Part shown: in pieces, positions 1 through 6,974 of the stretch
Layout of the letters: every line of letters begins with the position of its first letter
How positions within the stretch are numbered: the stretch's first letter is position 1
From: Lachnospiraceae bacterium
GTDB lineage: Bacteria; Bacillota; Clostridia; Lachnospirales; Lachnospiraceae
Direction of reading: 5' to 3'
DNA length: 64,000 nt
Assembly (NCBI GenBank): GCA_017394885.1
Contig: JAFPWO010000023.1
Location: 1-64,000 of the forward strand
Position numbers and translations under genes: made by a program
The notes under the pieces: generated by a model
Told to the model about the DNA's origin: nothing
Databases searched by the model: none
What the model saw: the letters and a program-made list of their open reading frames with translations, nothing else

Positions 1-70
1 CCTCGTGGCCCTGCTCCTGCAGCTTGGCCATGGCCTGCTTGTCCATACCGTCGGTAACGAGTACTCTCAT
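1..70 (-). CDS. serA: D-3-phosphoglycerate dehydrogenase, N-terminal fragment (cut by window edge)
   Basis: Only the first 23 codons lie in the window. The visible start, MRVLVTDGMDKQAMAKL, is the usual beta-alpha opening of the D-2-hydroxyacid dehydrogenase fold, and an AAGGAG site stands a few bases before the ATG. The gene lies directly downstream of serC in the same direction, so the two probably form a serCA operon. SerA oxidises 3-phosphoglycerate and SerC transaminates the product in serine biosynthesis. The identity rests on this short N-terminus plus the neighbour; another hydroxyacid dehydrogenase cannot be excluded. Confidence 0.75.
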   Translation of the reverse strand, partial: MRVLVTDGMDKQAMAKLQEQGHE

Positions 71-156
71 GTCAGTAATCTCCTTTTAATTATTCATAAT
101 CAATAAGAGGATGCCCACAGGCGGGCATGCCGCCTGTGGACAGAGGGGGAACGAAC

Positions 157-1245
157 TTATTTGTGCTCGGCCTCGAACTTCTTCAGGAACTCGACCAGAG
201 CGACGACGCCCTCTTCAGGCATCGCATTGTAGATGGAGGCGCGCAGGCCGCCCACGCTCTTGTGGCCCTTCAGGTTGTCAAAGCCGGCAGCCTTGGTCGC
301 GGCGACGACGTCGGCGTCCTGTTCCTTGCTCGGGGTGACGAACGGGACGTTCATGAGGGAGCGGTCCTTCTTTTCGACAGCCGCGGTGAACAGCTTGCTG
401 TTGTCCAGGAAATCGTACAGGATGGCAGCCTTATCTTCGTTGATCTTGTTCATGGCTTCCAGCCCGCCCAGATTCTTCAGATACTTGAAGACCTTGCCGC
501 AGCAGTAGATGGACCAGCAGTTCGGGGTATTGTACAGCGAATCGGCATCCGCATGGGTCTTGTAGGACAGATAAGTCGGCACGAAAGCGGGCAGATCGTC
601 GCGGATCAGATCCTCGCGGATGATCACGATGGCCAGGCCGGCCGGACCCACGTTCTTCTGCACGCCGGCCCAGATCAGGCCGTAATCCGCCACGTTGCAG
701 GGGCGGGAGAGGAACATGGAGGACTGGTCGGATACCAGGACCTTGCCCTTGGTATTCGGCAGCTGGAAGTAAGTCGTGCCGTTGATGGTCTCGTTCTCGC
801 AGATGTAGACGTAATCCGTATCTTCCGGGATATCCATGTCGGAGCAGTCCGGAATATAGGAGAAGTTCTTGTCCTTGGAGGAAGCGCCGATAATGACTTC
901 ACCGTATTTCTTCGCTTCGTTGATGGCCTTCTTGGACCAGGAACCGGTCTCGATATAGACGGCCTTGCCGTTCTTCATGAGGTTCATGGGAACCATGGCG
1001 AACTGCATGGTGCCGCCGCCCTGCACAAAGAGAACCTTGTAGTTGTCCGGGATCTGCATCAGATCACGAAGATCGGCTTCCGCTTCCTTCACGATCTCTT
1101 CAAAAACCTTGGAGCGGTGGCTCATTTCCATCACGCACATGCCGCTGCCGTTGTAGTTCATCATCTCGTCGCGGATCTGTTCCAGGACCGGTTCGGGCAT
1201 CATCGCGGGGCCGGCGGAAAAATTGTAGGTACGACCGTATTTCAT
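157..1245 (-). CDS. serC: Phosphoserine aminotransferase
   Basis: A PLP enzyme of 362 aa, the normal size for SerC, that converts 3-phosphohydroxypyruvate and glutamate to phosphoserine in the cytoplasm. The N-terminus (YNFSAGPAMMPEPVL) and the FVQGGGTMQF phosphate-binding segment near residue 73 are typical. The Schiff-base lysine is K197 in AGVQKNVGPAG. The start is the ATG at 1245 because GGAGG stands just before it; an in-frame upstream start at 1353 would add 36 poorly supported residues. It is followed after 86 bases by serA. Its 5' leader is about 150 nt and contains a perfect GGCGATGC/GCATCGCC hairpin with no U-tract. Confidence 0.95.
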   Translation of the reverse strand: MKYGRTYNFSAGPAMMPEPVLEQIRDEMMNYNGSGMCVMEMSHRSKVFEEIVKEAEADLRDLMQIPDNYKVLFVQGGGTMQFAMVPMNLMKNGKAVYIETGSWSKKAINEAKKYGEVIIGASSKDKNFSYIPDCSDMDIPEDTDYVYICENETINGTTYFQLPNTKGKVLVSDQSSMFLSRPCNVADYGLIWAGVQKNVGPAGLAIVIIREDLIRDDLPAFVPTYLSYKTHADADSLYNTPNCWSIYCCGKVFKYLKNLGGLEAMNKINEDKAAILYDFLDNSKLFTAAVEKKDRSLMNVPFVTPSKEQDADVVAATKAAGFDNLKGHKSVGGLRASIYNAMPEEGVVALVEFLKKFEAEHK

Positions 1246-1379
1246 GGAAAACCTCCCTTTGCGCTCGCGGCGCTTAATTTTTGATGGGGCGGCGATGCGC
1301 CGCATCGCCTTTTTACTAACAGAATCGGGGCGGGCACAGCAAAAAAAGCCCACGAACCCTCTTCTGTATAAAAATATAC

Positions 1380-1408
1380 TTGCCTTTTCGGGAAAAATCT
1401 ATCATAAT
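1380..1408 (+). promoter_or_regulatory. Promoter for the AraC-family gene
   Basis: TTGCCT (1380-1385), 17 bases, then CATAAT (1403-1408). The -10 shares bases with the serC -10 on the other strand, so the two promoters face each other and should interfere. Confidence 0.55.
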
Positions 1409-1428
1409 TATGGCAGAAAGTATAACAA
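1401..1428 (-). promoter_or_regulatory. Promoter for serC
   Basis: Minus-strand TTGTTA (1428-1423), a 16-base spacer, then TATGAT (1406-1401). It overlaps the -10 region of the opposing promoter for the AraC-family gene. Confidence 0.6.
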
Positions 1429-1459
1429 TATTGAGAAACGCGGATGATGGGAGAGTGCG

Positions 1460-2350
1460 ATGATCCACATCAACGTCTACGACGACAAAAGAGAAAAGAA
1501 GCTGCACGGCACCTATGAATTTCCGGTGGCGGTGTATCATTATGTGATGAGCGAGTGTGCGCTCGGCTGCATCAACTGGCACTGGCACGAGGAGATCCAG
1601 CTCGCGCTGGTCACCCACGGGAAGATCCGCTTTTCCGTGGAAGGCGCGCAGTTTGTGCTGAAGGAAGGAGAGGGCTTTTTCGTCAACAGCGAGCGGCTCC
1701 ATATGGCCCGCTGGGAAGAAGATCCCGCCTCCTCTTATCTGTGCCTGGACTTTCATCCGCGGCTTCTTAAGCTCTTTACCGGGAGCCTGCAGGAGCAGCA
1801 CTACGTCGCGCCGTATCTGACCGCGCCGGGATTTCAGTATTTTGCGCTGTTTCCGGACCGGGAAGAGGATCGCCCCGTCCTGGAAACCGTTCGGACCGTA
1901 GCCGATATGATGCGGGAAAAAGCGTTTGCCTATGAGATGGAAGTCAGCGCGCGGATCACGCAGCTGTGGCGCAAGCTGATCGGGCGGGCCGATCCGGCCG
2001 CGGCCTCTCCCGCGCAGTCCGGGCGGGATACGGTACAGAAAATCATCTGCTATCTGCAGGATCATTATCAGCAGCCCGTCACCCTGCGGGAGGTGGCCAT
2101 GGAGGCCGGCTTTTCCGAAAGCGAATGCTGCCGGCTGTTCAAAAAGGCGACCGGGGACACCATCCTTTCCTATCTGCGGTCCTACCGGCTGACGCAGGCG
2201 GCGGAACTGCTGGAAAAAGGAGAGGCGTCCGTGAGCGAGATCGCCTATGCCACCGGTTTCTCCGGCTCGAGCTATTTTATCGAGAGCTTTCGCCGGGAGC
2301 TCGGGACGACCCCGATGCGCTACCGGAAAGAGCGGAAAAGCACGGGATAA
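1460..2350 (+). CDS. AraC-family transcriptional regulator with cupin sensor domain
   Basis: A 296-aa regulator. Residues about 30-110 look like an AraC-type cupin (INWHWHEEIQLALVTHGKIRF, with HWHEE as the metal- or ligand-binding type motif). Residues about 190-290 carry two AraC helix-turn-helix units (VTLREVAMEAGFSES and ASVSEIAYATGFSGSSYF) ending in the usual F-R-x-G-x-x-P-x-x-Y-R signature. GGGAG stands 6 bases before the ATG. Such proteins usually bind a small molecule, often a sugar, and control nearby genes. It is divergent from serCA with overlapping promoters, so mutual control is possible, but the ligand and targets are unknown. Confidence 0.85.
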   Translation: MIHINVYDDKREKKLHGTYEFPVAVYHYVMSECALGCINWHWHEEIQLALVTHGKIRFSVEGAQFVLKEGEGFFVNSERLHMARWEEDPASSYLCLDFHPRLLKLFTGSLQEQHYVAPYLTAPGFQYFALFPDREEDRPVLETVRTVADMMREKAFAYEMEVSARITQLWRKLIGRADPAAASPAQSGRDTVQKIICYLQDHYQQPVTLREVAMEAGFSESECCRLFKKATGDTILSYLRSYRLTQAAELLEKGEASVSEIAYATGFSGSSYFIESFRRELGTTPMRYRKERKSTG

Positions 2351-2375
2351 CAGCGCGGCTGCCCGGATTTTTGCC

Positions 2376-2404
2376 TTGACAAAACCGGGTTGAAAAGCTA
2401 TGTT
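2376..2404 (+). promoter_or_regulatory. Promoter for mgtE
   Basis: Consensus TTGACA (2376-2381), 17 bases, then TATGTT (2399-2404). Transcription would start near 2411, giving mgtE a leader of about 200 nt. Confidence 0.75.
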
Positions 2405-2415
2405 TATTAAGTACG

Positions 2416-2549
2416 GGCCGGGACAGAAACCGGCCGATGCATTCGAAATTCTGAAAGAGGAGGAAATGTCATGGACGCAGGAAGCAGCAGCGGCAGTACC
2501 GTAGGCCGAAGTAGCCGGAAATGCGCGGGCGTCCGTCCGAACATTTCCG
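2416..2549 (+). promoter_or_regulatory. Structured mgtE leader with two hairpins
   Basis: Two clear stems are present. The first pairs GGCCGG (2416-2421) with CCGGCC (2430-2435) across an 8-base loop. The second pairs CGGAAATG (2516-2523) with CATTTCCG (2542-2549). The second stem lies wholly within the 3' end of a small upstream reading frame, so translation of that frame would melt it. I looked for the M-box (ykoK) Mg2+ riboswitch core and did not find it. A regulatory role is inferred from the layout. Confidence 0.4.
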
Positions 2550-2554
2550 ACTGA
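2471..2554 (+). CDS. Possible 27-aa leader peptide upstream of mgtE
   Basis: A short frame starting with ATG at 2471 has an ideal AGGAGG site (2458-2463) at 7-base spacing and ends with TGA at 2552-2554, 56 bases before mgtE. The peptide is Ser/Gly/Arg-rich (MDAGSSSGSTVGRSSRK...). Its last third spans the CGGAAATG/CATTTCCG hairpin. It may be a sensor peptide for a translation-coupled switch, or simply a chance frame; the strong ribosome site is the main argument for it. Confidence 0.35.
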   Translation: MDAGSSSGSTVGRSSRKCAGVRPNISD

Positions 2555-2610
2555 TCCATTCGACCTGCCTGCTCAGCTTTCTTTTGCATTACGACAAAGG
2601 AGGATCGGAG

Positions 2611-3987
2611 ATGGCAGAGAATAATTTTTCTTTGGCGGCGACGCTGCAGTCAATGCTGGAGGCGAAAAAATACACGTCGATCCGTGATGTTCTCGTCACG
2701 ATGAATCCCGCCGATGTGGCATCTGTTCTGGAAGATATGGAAGAGGCAAAGCTGCCCCTTCTGTTTCGCCTGCTGCCCAAGGAAGAGGCGGCGGAGACCT
2801 TTGTGGAAATGGAACCCGAGCTGCAGGAGCTGCTGATCAAGGGCTTTTCCGACGTCGAGCTGAAGGAAGTGCTGGACGAATTATACGTGGACGACGCCGT
2901 CGATATCGTGGAGGAAATGCCGGCCAACGTGGTCAAGCGGATCCTGAAGGCGGCGGATCCCACCATGCGGCGCGAGATCAACGAGATCCTACGCTATCCG
3001 GAGAATTCGGCCGGGTCCATGATGACCACCGAGTATGTATCGCTCCGGCCGGACATGACCGTGGAGCAGGCGATCCTGCGCATCCGCCGCACGGGCGTGG
3101 ACAAGGAAACGATCTACACCTGCTACGTCACGAAAGACCGGAAGATCCTCGGCATCGTGACGGTCAAGGATCTGCTGCTGGCGCCGGATGACGAGATGCT
3201 GATCAGCGACCTGATGACCACCAACGTCATCTCCGTGAATACCTCGACCGACCAGGAAGAGGTGGCGCAGATGCTATCCAAATACAACTATCTGGCGCTG
3301 CCGGTCGTGGACAATGAAGAGCGCATGGTCGGTATCGTAACCTTCGACGACGCCATGGACGTCATGGAAGACGAGGCGACGGAAGATATCGAGATCATGG
3401 GTGGTATGACGCCGTCCGATAAGAGCTATCTGCGTTCCACGCCGCTGGATCTGTTCCGGCACCGCATCCCCTGGCTGCTGCTCCTCATGGTATCGGCGAC
3501 CTTTACCGGAATGATCATTTCCCACTTTGAGAACGCGCTGGCTGCGCAGGTCGTGCTGACCGCCTTTATCCCGATGCTGATGGATACCGGCGGCAATTCC
3601 GGCTCGCAGGCTTCCGTCACCGTGATCCGTGCCTTATCGCTCGGGGAACTGGAGTTCAGCGATCTGACCTCTGCCATCTGGAAGGAAGTGCGCACGGCCG
3701 TCATGTGCGGCTGCGTGCTGGCGGTAGCCTGCTTCGGCAAGATCATGCTGGTGGACCATCTGCTGATGCATAACCCTTCTGTTACGCCCGTGGTCGCGCT
3801 GGTGGTCTGCCTGGCGCTGGCGATCACGGTGCTGGCGGCCAAGGTGATCGGCTGCCTGCTTCCGATGCTGGCCAAAAAAATCGGTTTTGATCCGGCGGTC
3901 ATGGCTTCGCCTTTCATCACGACCATGGTCGACGCGATCTCCCTCCTGGTGTACTTTGCGATCGCCACGAGCCTTCTGCCGATGTAG
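2611..3987 (+). CDS. mgtE: Magnesium transporter MgtE
   Basis: A 458-aa Mg2+ channel of the usual MgtE length. The order is a superhelical N-domain (residues about 10-130), a pair of CBS domains (about 135-260, with YVTKDRKILGIVTVKDLL and LPVVDNEERMVGIVTFDDAM), and a C-terminal membrane domain with five helices from about residue 285. MDTGGNSGSQAS is the signature of the pore helix. The start is the ATG at 2611, preceded by AAAGGAGG at 7 bases; an upstream in-frame ATG at 2521 would lie inside the leader hairpin. It is a single-gene unit with its own promoter. Confidence 0.93.
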   Translation: MAENNFSLAATLQSMLEAKKYTSIRDVLVTMNPADVASVLEDMEEAKLPLLFRLLPKEEAAETFVEMEPELQELLIKGFSDVELKEVLDELYVDDAVDIVEEMPANVVKRILKAADPTMRREINEILRYPENSAGSMMTTEYVSLRPDMTVEQAILRIRRTGVDKETIYTCYVTKDRKILGIVTVKDLLLAPDDEMLISDLMTTNVISVNTSTDQEEVAQMLSKYNYLALPVVDNEERMVGIVTFDDAMDVMEDEATEDIEIMGGMTPSDKSYLRSTPLDLFRHRIPWLLLLMVSATFTGMIISHFENALAAQVVLTAFIPMLMDTGGNSGSQASVTVIRALSLGELEFSDLTSAIWKEVRTAVMCGCVLAVACFGKIMLVDHLLMHNPSVTPVVALVVCLALAITVLAAKVIGCLLPMLAKKIGFDPAVMASPFITTMVDAISLLVYFAIATSLLPM

Positions 3988-4090
3988 GCGGAGCTGCCCC
4001 GGACGTTCAAAGGGGACCGCCTTCAGCGGATACTCGGTCCGGGAAGGTCCGGATCAAAAAAGATAGGAGCCTCGGCCCGATCGGCTGCGG

Positions 4091-4132
4091 AAATACCGGC
4101 CTGTTGTTTATGCAACCGGCCGGTATTTGTTT
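4091..4132 (+). terminator. Terminator after mgtE
   Basis: A perfect 11-bp arm AAATACCGGCC (4091-4101) pairs with GGCCGGTATTT (4118-4128), with an inner GTTG/CAAC extension, followed by GTTTA. Between mgtE and this point (3988-4090) there is only GC-rich sequence and no gene. The rest of the gap up to the sigma gene (4133-4315) shows no clear feature beyond a ribosome site. Confidence 0.6.
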
Positions 4133-4315
4133 ATGGCGGGCATCTGTTTTCCGCATTTTGCGGGAAAGAAGGATCGGCAGGATCCTGCAGAAGTCCGACA
4201 GATCATGCCTCTGCTGCGTACAAACCTATCCAAATTTCAGATAAGACGGAGATTTTATCCTCCCTGTGTCGTCATAATGAACAGAAGGCCTTCCCATACC
4301 CTTAGGAGCAACACC

Positions 4316-4870
4316 ATGACAGACGAGCATATCATAAAACGCCTGAACGAGCGGGATGAAACGGCGCTGGAAGCGATTGCCGGAAAATACGGCTCTCTGG
4401 CCGGATCTCTCGCGATGCGGATCCTCCGGGATCCGCAGGACGCGGAAGAATGTGTTCAGGACGGGCTTATGGCGGTCTGGGAAACGATCCCGCCGCTGCA
4501 GCCGGCTTCTCTGTGCAGCTATTTTGTCGCCCTTGTCCGAAACCGGGCTCTGGATCTCTATAAAAAAGATCACCGGGAAAAACGGGGCGGCGGGGTCATA
4601 GCGCAAGCGCTGGAGGAACTGGAAGACTGCGCGGCTCCCGGATCCCCGGAAGACGAACTGAATGCCCGGATCCTGGAGGAGCGGATCAACGATTATCTGG
4701 GCCGTCTCCCCGAGCGGGAGCGCAATATCTTTCTCCGCCGTTATTATTACGCGGAGCAGGTGTCCGATATTGCAGAATGCTACGGCATGAGTCCGCATAA
4801 GGTCTCGGTCTTGCTCCACAGAACGAGGAACAAACTGAAGCGATTCTTGAAAAAGGAGGATCTATTATGA
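4316..4870 (+). CDS. ECF-type RNA polymerase sigma factor
   Basis: A 184-aa sigma-70 family protein of extracytoplasmic-function type. Region 2 covers residues about 20-90 (the segment near RILRDPQDAEECVQDGLMAVW is typical of region 2.2-2.4) and region 4 covers about 125-180 (LPERERNIFLRRYYYAEQVS then a helix-turn-helix). The start is the ATG at 4316 with AGGAG upstream; 63 extra in-frame codons further upstream lack a ribosome site and do not resemble the family. It overlaps the next gene by four bases (ATGA), so the two are translationally coupled as a sigma and its likely membrane regulator. Confidence 0.88.
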   Translation: MTDEHIIKRLNERDETALEAIAGKYGSLAGSLAMRILRDPQDAEECVQDGLMAVWETIPPLQPASLCSYFVALVRNRALDLYKKDHREKRGGGVIAQALEELEDCAAPGSPEDELNARILEERINDYLGRLPERERNIFLRRYYYAEQVSDIAECYGMSPHKVSVLLHRTRNKLKRFLKKEDLL

Positions 4871-6099
4871 AGCCCGAAGAAATAATGAAAGCACTGAAAG
4901 GAGCGGACAGCGCTTATTTGGACAAAGCGCTTGAGCAGCCTCCGCAGAAGGCTTTCCGAAGCTTTCGTCCGAGTGTCAGTCTGGGCCTGATCGCCGCCAT
5001 TCTTGTTTTTATGGGAGGGACCGCATTGGCCGCATGGACAGCGCTGAACGTCGAATCCCGTCAGGTGCCGGAAGGATGGTATGAGGTCTATTTTCAGGAT
5101 AATCCCGCCGCACCGGACGCCCCGGAAAGCCTGGAGGAATACTATCTTCCCGCCGTCTCACCGGATACTTTTATCAGAGAAAGCACGACGCTGAGCTTCG
5201 GAAATGCTTTCACGACAGAAAGCCGGGTCGTCTGGACCTACGGAGACCCCTGGGAAAGGCTGAACGAGGAAATCGACCGCTGGAACAAGACCTGGGCATG
5301 CGACGAGAACGGACAGGCGAAAGCGTTATCATCGCAGGAGCTGGCGGCGCTGGAGAAAGAGCATCCCCTGCCTTCCGTCAGAACAGAACAGATGATATTC
5401 TCACAGATGCCGCTTTTGTCGCTGCCGAACGACAAAGTACTGGATACATTTTTCACCGATGCCGGACCTCTTTCCAAGGGAGGAGTCCAGATCGACGGTC
5501 GGGATTATGTGACCATGAGCAACGCAGACGAGACGATCTATCTGTGGACAGACGAAGCGCTGCATTATGTGTTCTATCTGCGCTGCAGCAACGGTATTCC
5601 CCGTTCGGAACAGGAAAAGGCCGTGCGTTCCGTGGCGAAAACCGATCGGGAAACCTATCTGGATCAAACCGGTCTTTCCCACGTCAAAAGCCAGACGCTG
5701 TGGCTTCCGGGAGCCGCGCCGGCTGCTTACAAACACGAATCCTTATTATTGTTGCTGCCGGATCGCTCGGAAGATCTTTCCGTTATGATGGATTGGCAGG
5801 ATGAAAACGGTCACCAGATTACATTTGCACAGGGGTTCTCCTATACGGAGGAAGATCTGGCAAACAGTGAGTGCACCACGCGGTCTTTAAGCGGGAACAA
5901 GATCACGGTCCTGCGGAGAAAGGACAATGTGGACGGACATCTGTGGATCGATGAAAACTGGTATTTTACCGTTCCCGGAAGCGGCACGTCATTCTGGATA
6001 AACTATTATTCCACCGACGGAACAGAGACGGAGGAAGCGGACAAACTGGCTTTGTATCAAAGCATCCGGGCGGTTCCCCTGTCGGATCTGCTGCACTGA
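4867..6099 (+). CDS. Membrane-anchored putative anti-sigma factor
   Basis: A 410-aa protein with a short cytoplasmic N-terminus (residues 1-36), one transmembrane helix at about 37-57 (SLGLIAAILVFMGGTALAAW) and a large outside domain with no motif I can name. Position and coupling to the ECF sigma gene suggest that it holds the sigma factor inactive until an outside signal arrives. The cytoplasmic part lacks the H-x3-C-x2-C motif of zinc-binding anti-sigma domains, so sigma binding would be of another type. The second sigma/membrane pair in this window, at 26876-28476, has the same architecture. Confidence 0.6.
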   Translation: MKPEEIMKALKGADSAYLDKALEQPPQKAFRSFRPSVSLGLIAAILVFMGGTALAAWTALNVESRQVPEGWYEVYFQDNPAAPDAPESLEEYYLPAVSPDTFIRESTTLSFGNAFTTESRVVWTYGDPWERLNEEIDRWNKTWACDENGQAKALSSQELAALEKEHPLPSVRTEQMIFSQMPLLSLPNDKVLDTFFTDAGPLSKGGVQIDGRDYVTMSNADETIYLWTDEALHYVFYLRCSNGIPRSEQEKAVRSVAKTDRETYLDQTGLSHVKSQTLWLPGAAPAAYKHESLLLLLPDRSEDLSVMMDWQDENGHQITFAQGFSYTEEDLANSECTTRSLSGNKITVLRRKDNVDGHLWIDENWYFTVPGSGTSFWINYYSTDGTETEEADKLALYQSIRAVPLSDLLH

Positions 6100-6117
6100 T
6101 CCCTTCCGTTGCGCGTT

Positions 6118-6152
6118 GTAAGCCGTCGTCCGTTCGGGCGGTGGCTTATTTC
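6118..6152 (+). terminator. Putative terminator after the sigma/anti-sigma pair
   Basis: TAAGCC pairs with GGCTTA around an inner CCG/CGG stem, followed by TTTCG. The U-tract is short, so this is a modest candidate. Confidence 0.4.
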
Positions 6153-6205
6153 GCGGTATGCCTGACGGGAGAAGAAGCCTCTTCCGCAGTCTTTTTCTCG
6201 AGAGA

Positions 6206-6937
6206 TCAGTTCTTTTCTCCCGCGATGCACAATGTCGCACCGTACACGGCTTCGATCCCGGCTTCGCGCAGGGCGACGGCACAGGCCTCCATCGTGCTGC
6301 CGGTGGTGTAGATATCATCCGCCAGCAGCACGCGGTGAAGGCCGGCCGCCGCTTTTTTTTGTGCGGAAAACGCGTTTTTCATATTCCGGAAGCGCGCTTC
6401 CCGGCCCAGCTCTTTCTGCGCGTCGGTATGCTTTTTCCGGGCAAGGACGTCGCTGCGGAGCGGGATCCCGGAGAGGCGGGAGAGGGCCGCGGCAAAAAGT
6501 GCCGCTTGATTGTACCCGCGTTTGCGGAGCCGGCTTCGGTGGATCGGCACGGGAATGACCGCGTCCGGAGATAAGGCCCGGATCTCCTCTTCATACGCGT
6601 CCCAGAAGGCGCGGGCGTAGTAGGCGGCATATTCCTGGCGGCCGTGGTATTTGAAGCAGACCATGGAATGCTGGGCCGCATCGTTGTAGACCCAGAGCGG
6701 ATAATTCCTGATAAAGTGAAAATCCCGCCTGGCGCAGGCAGAGCAGTATTCCTGTTCATCGGCCGCAAGCTCGCAGCCGCAGCGCAGGCAGTACGGCGGC
6801 CGGATGCGGGCCAGCTTCCTTTCGCAGTCCGGATGGATCAGCTCCCCCGGGGAAAGCAGGGGCAGCAGGCCGTCGCACACCGGGCAGCGGCGCGGGAAAA
6901 AGACGCGGGTGAGCGCGCCGAAAAACGGTTTCAGCAT
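6206..6937 (-). CDS. comF: ComF-family phosphoribosyltransferase-like protein
   Basis: A 243-aa protein with an N-terminal double zinc finger (CPVC at 18-21, CLRCGC at 50-55, CSAC at 65-68) and a C-terminal phosphoribosyltransferase fold. The PRPP loop is LADDIYTTGST near residues 205-214. In Bacillus ComF is needed for DNA uptake, acting with ComFA after the DNA crosses the membrane. The start is the ATG at 6937, with GGAGG five bases upstream; a start four codons earlier would overlap that site. It is the last gene of a mreB-recD2-comF run with a 37-base gap to recD2. Confidence 0.88.
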   Translation of the reverse strand: MLKPFFGALTRVFFPRRCPVCDGLLPLLSPGELIHPDCERKLARIRPPYCLRCGCELAADEQEYCSACARRDFHFIRNYPLWVYNDAAQHSMVCFKYHGRQEYAAYYARAFWDAYEEEIRALSPDAVIPVPIHRSRLRKRGYNQAALFAAALSRLSGIPLRSDVLARKKHTDAQKELGREARFRNMKNAFSAQKKAAAGLHRVLLADDIYTTGSTMEACAVALREAGIEAVYGATLCIAGEKN

Positions 6938-6974
6938 AAAAACCTCCATCTATTTTTTGCGGGGGAAATGATGA

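Noticed and set aside
127..1284. A 385-codon open frame on the plus strand across serC
   Set aside because: It is an antisense frame kept open by GC-rich codon use of serC; it has no ribosome site and no family resemblance.
1246..1400. T-box or other amino-acid riboswitch before serC
   Set aside because: No T-box antiterminator sequence or terminator with U-tract is visible in the leader; only one GC hairpin.
2382..2610. M-box (ykoK) magnesium riboswitch before mgtE
   Set aside because: The conserved M-box core sequences are not present; only simple hairpins and a small frame are seen.
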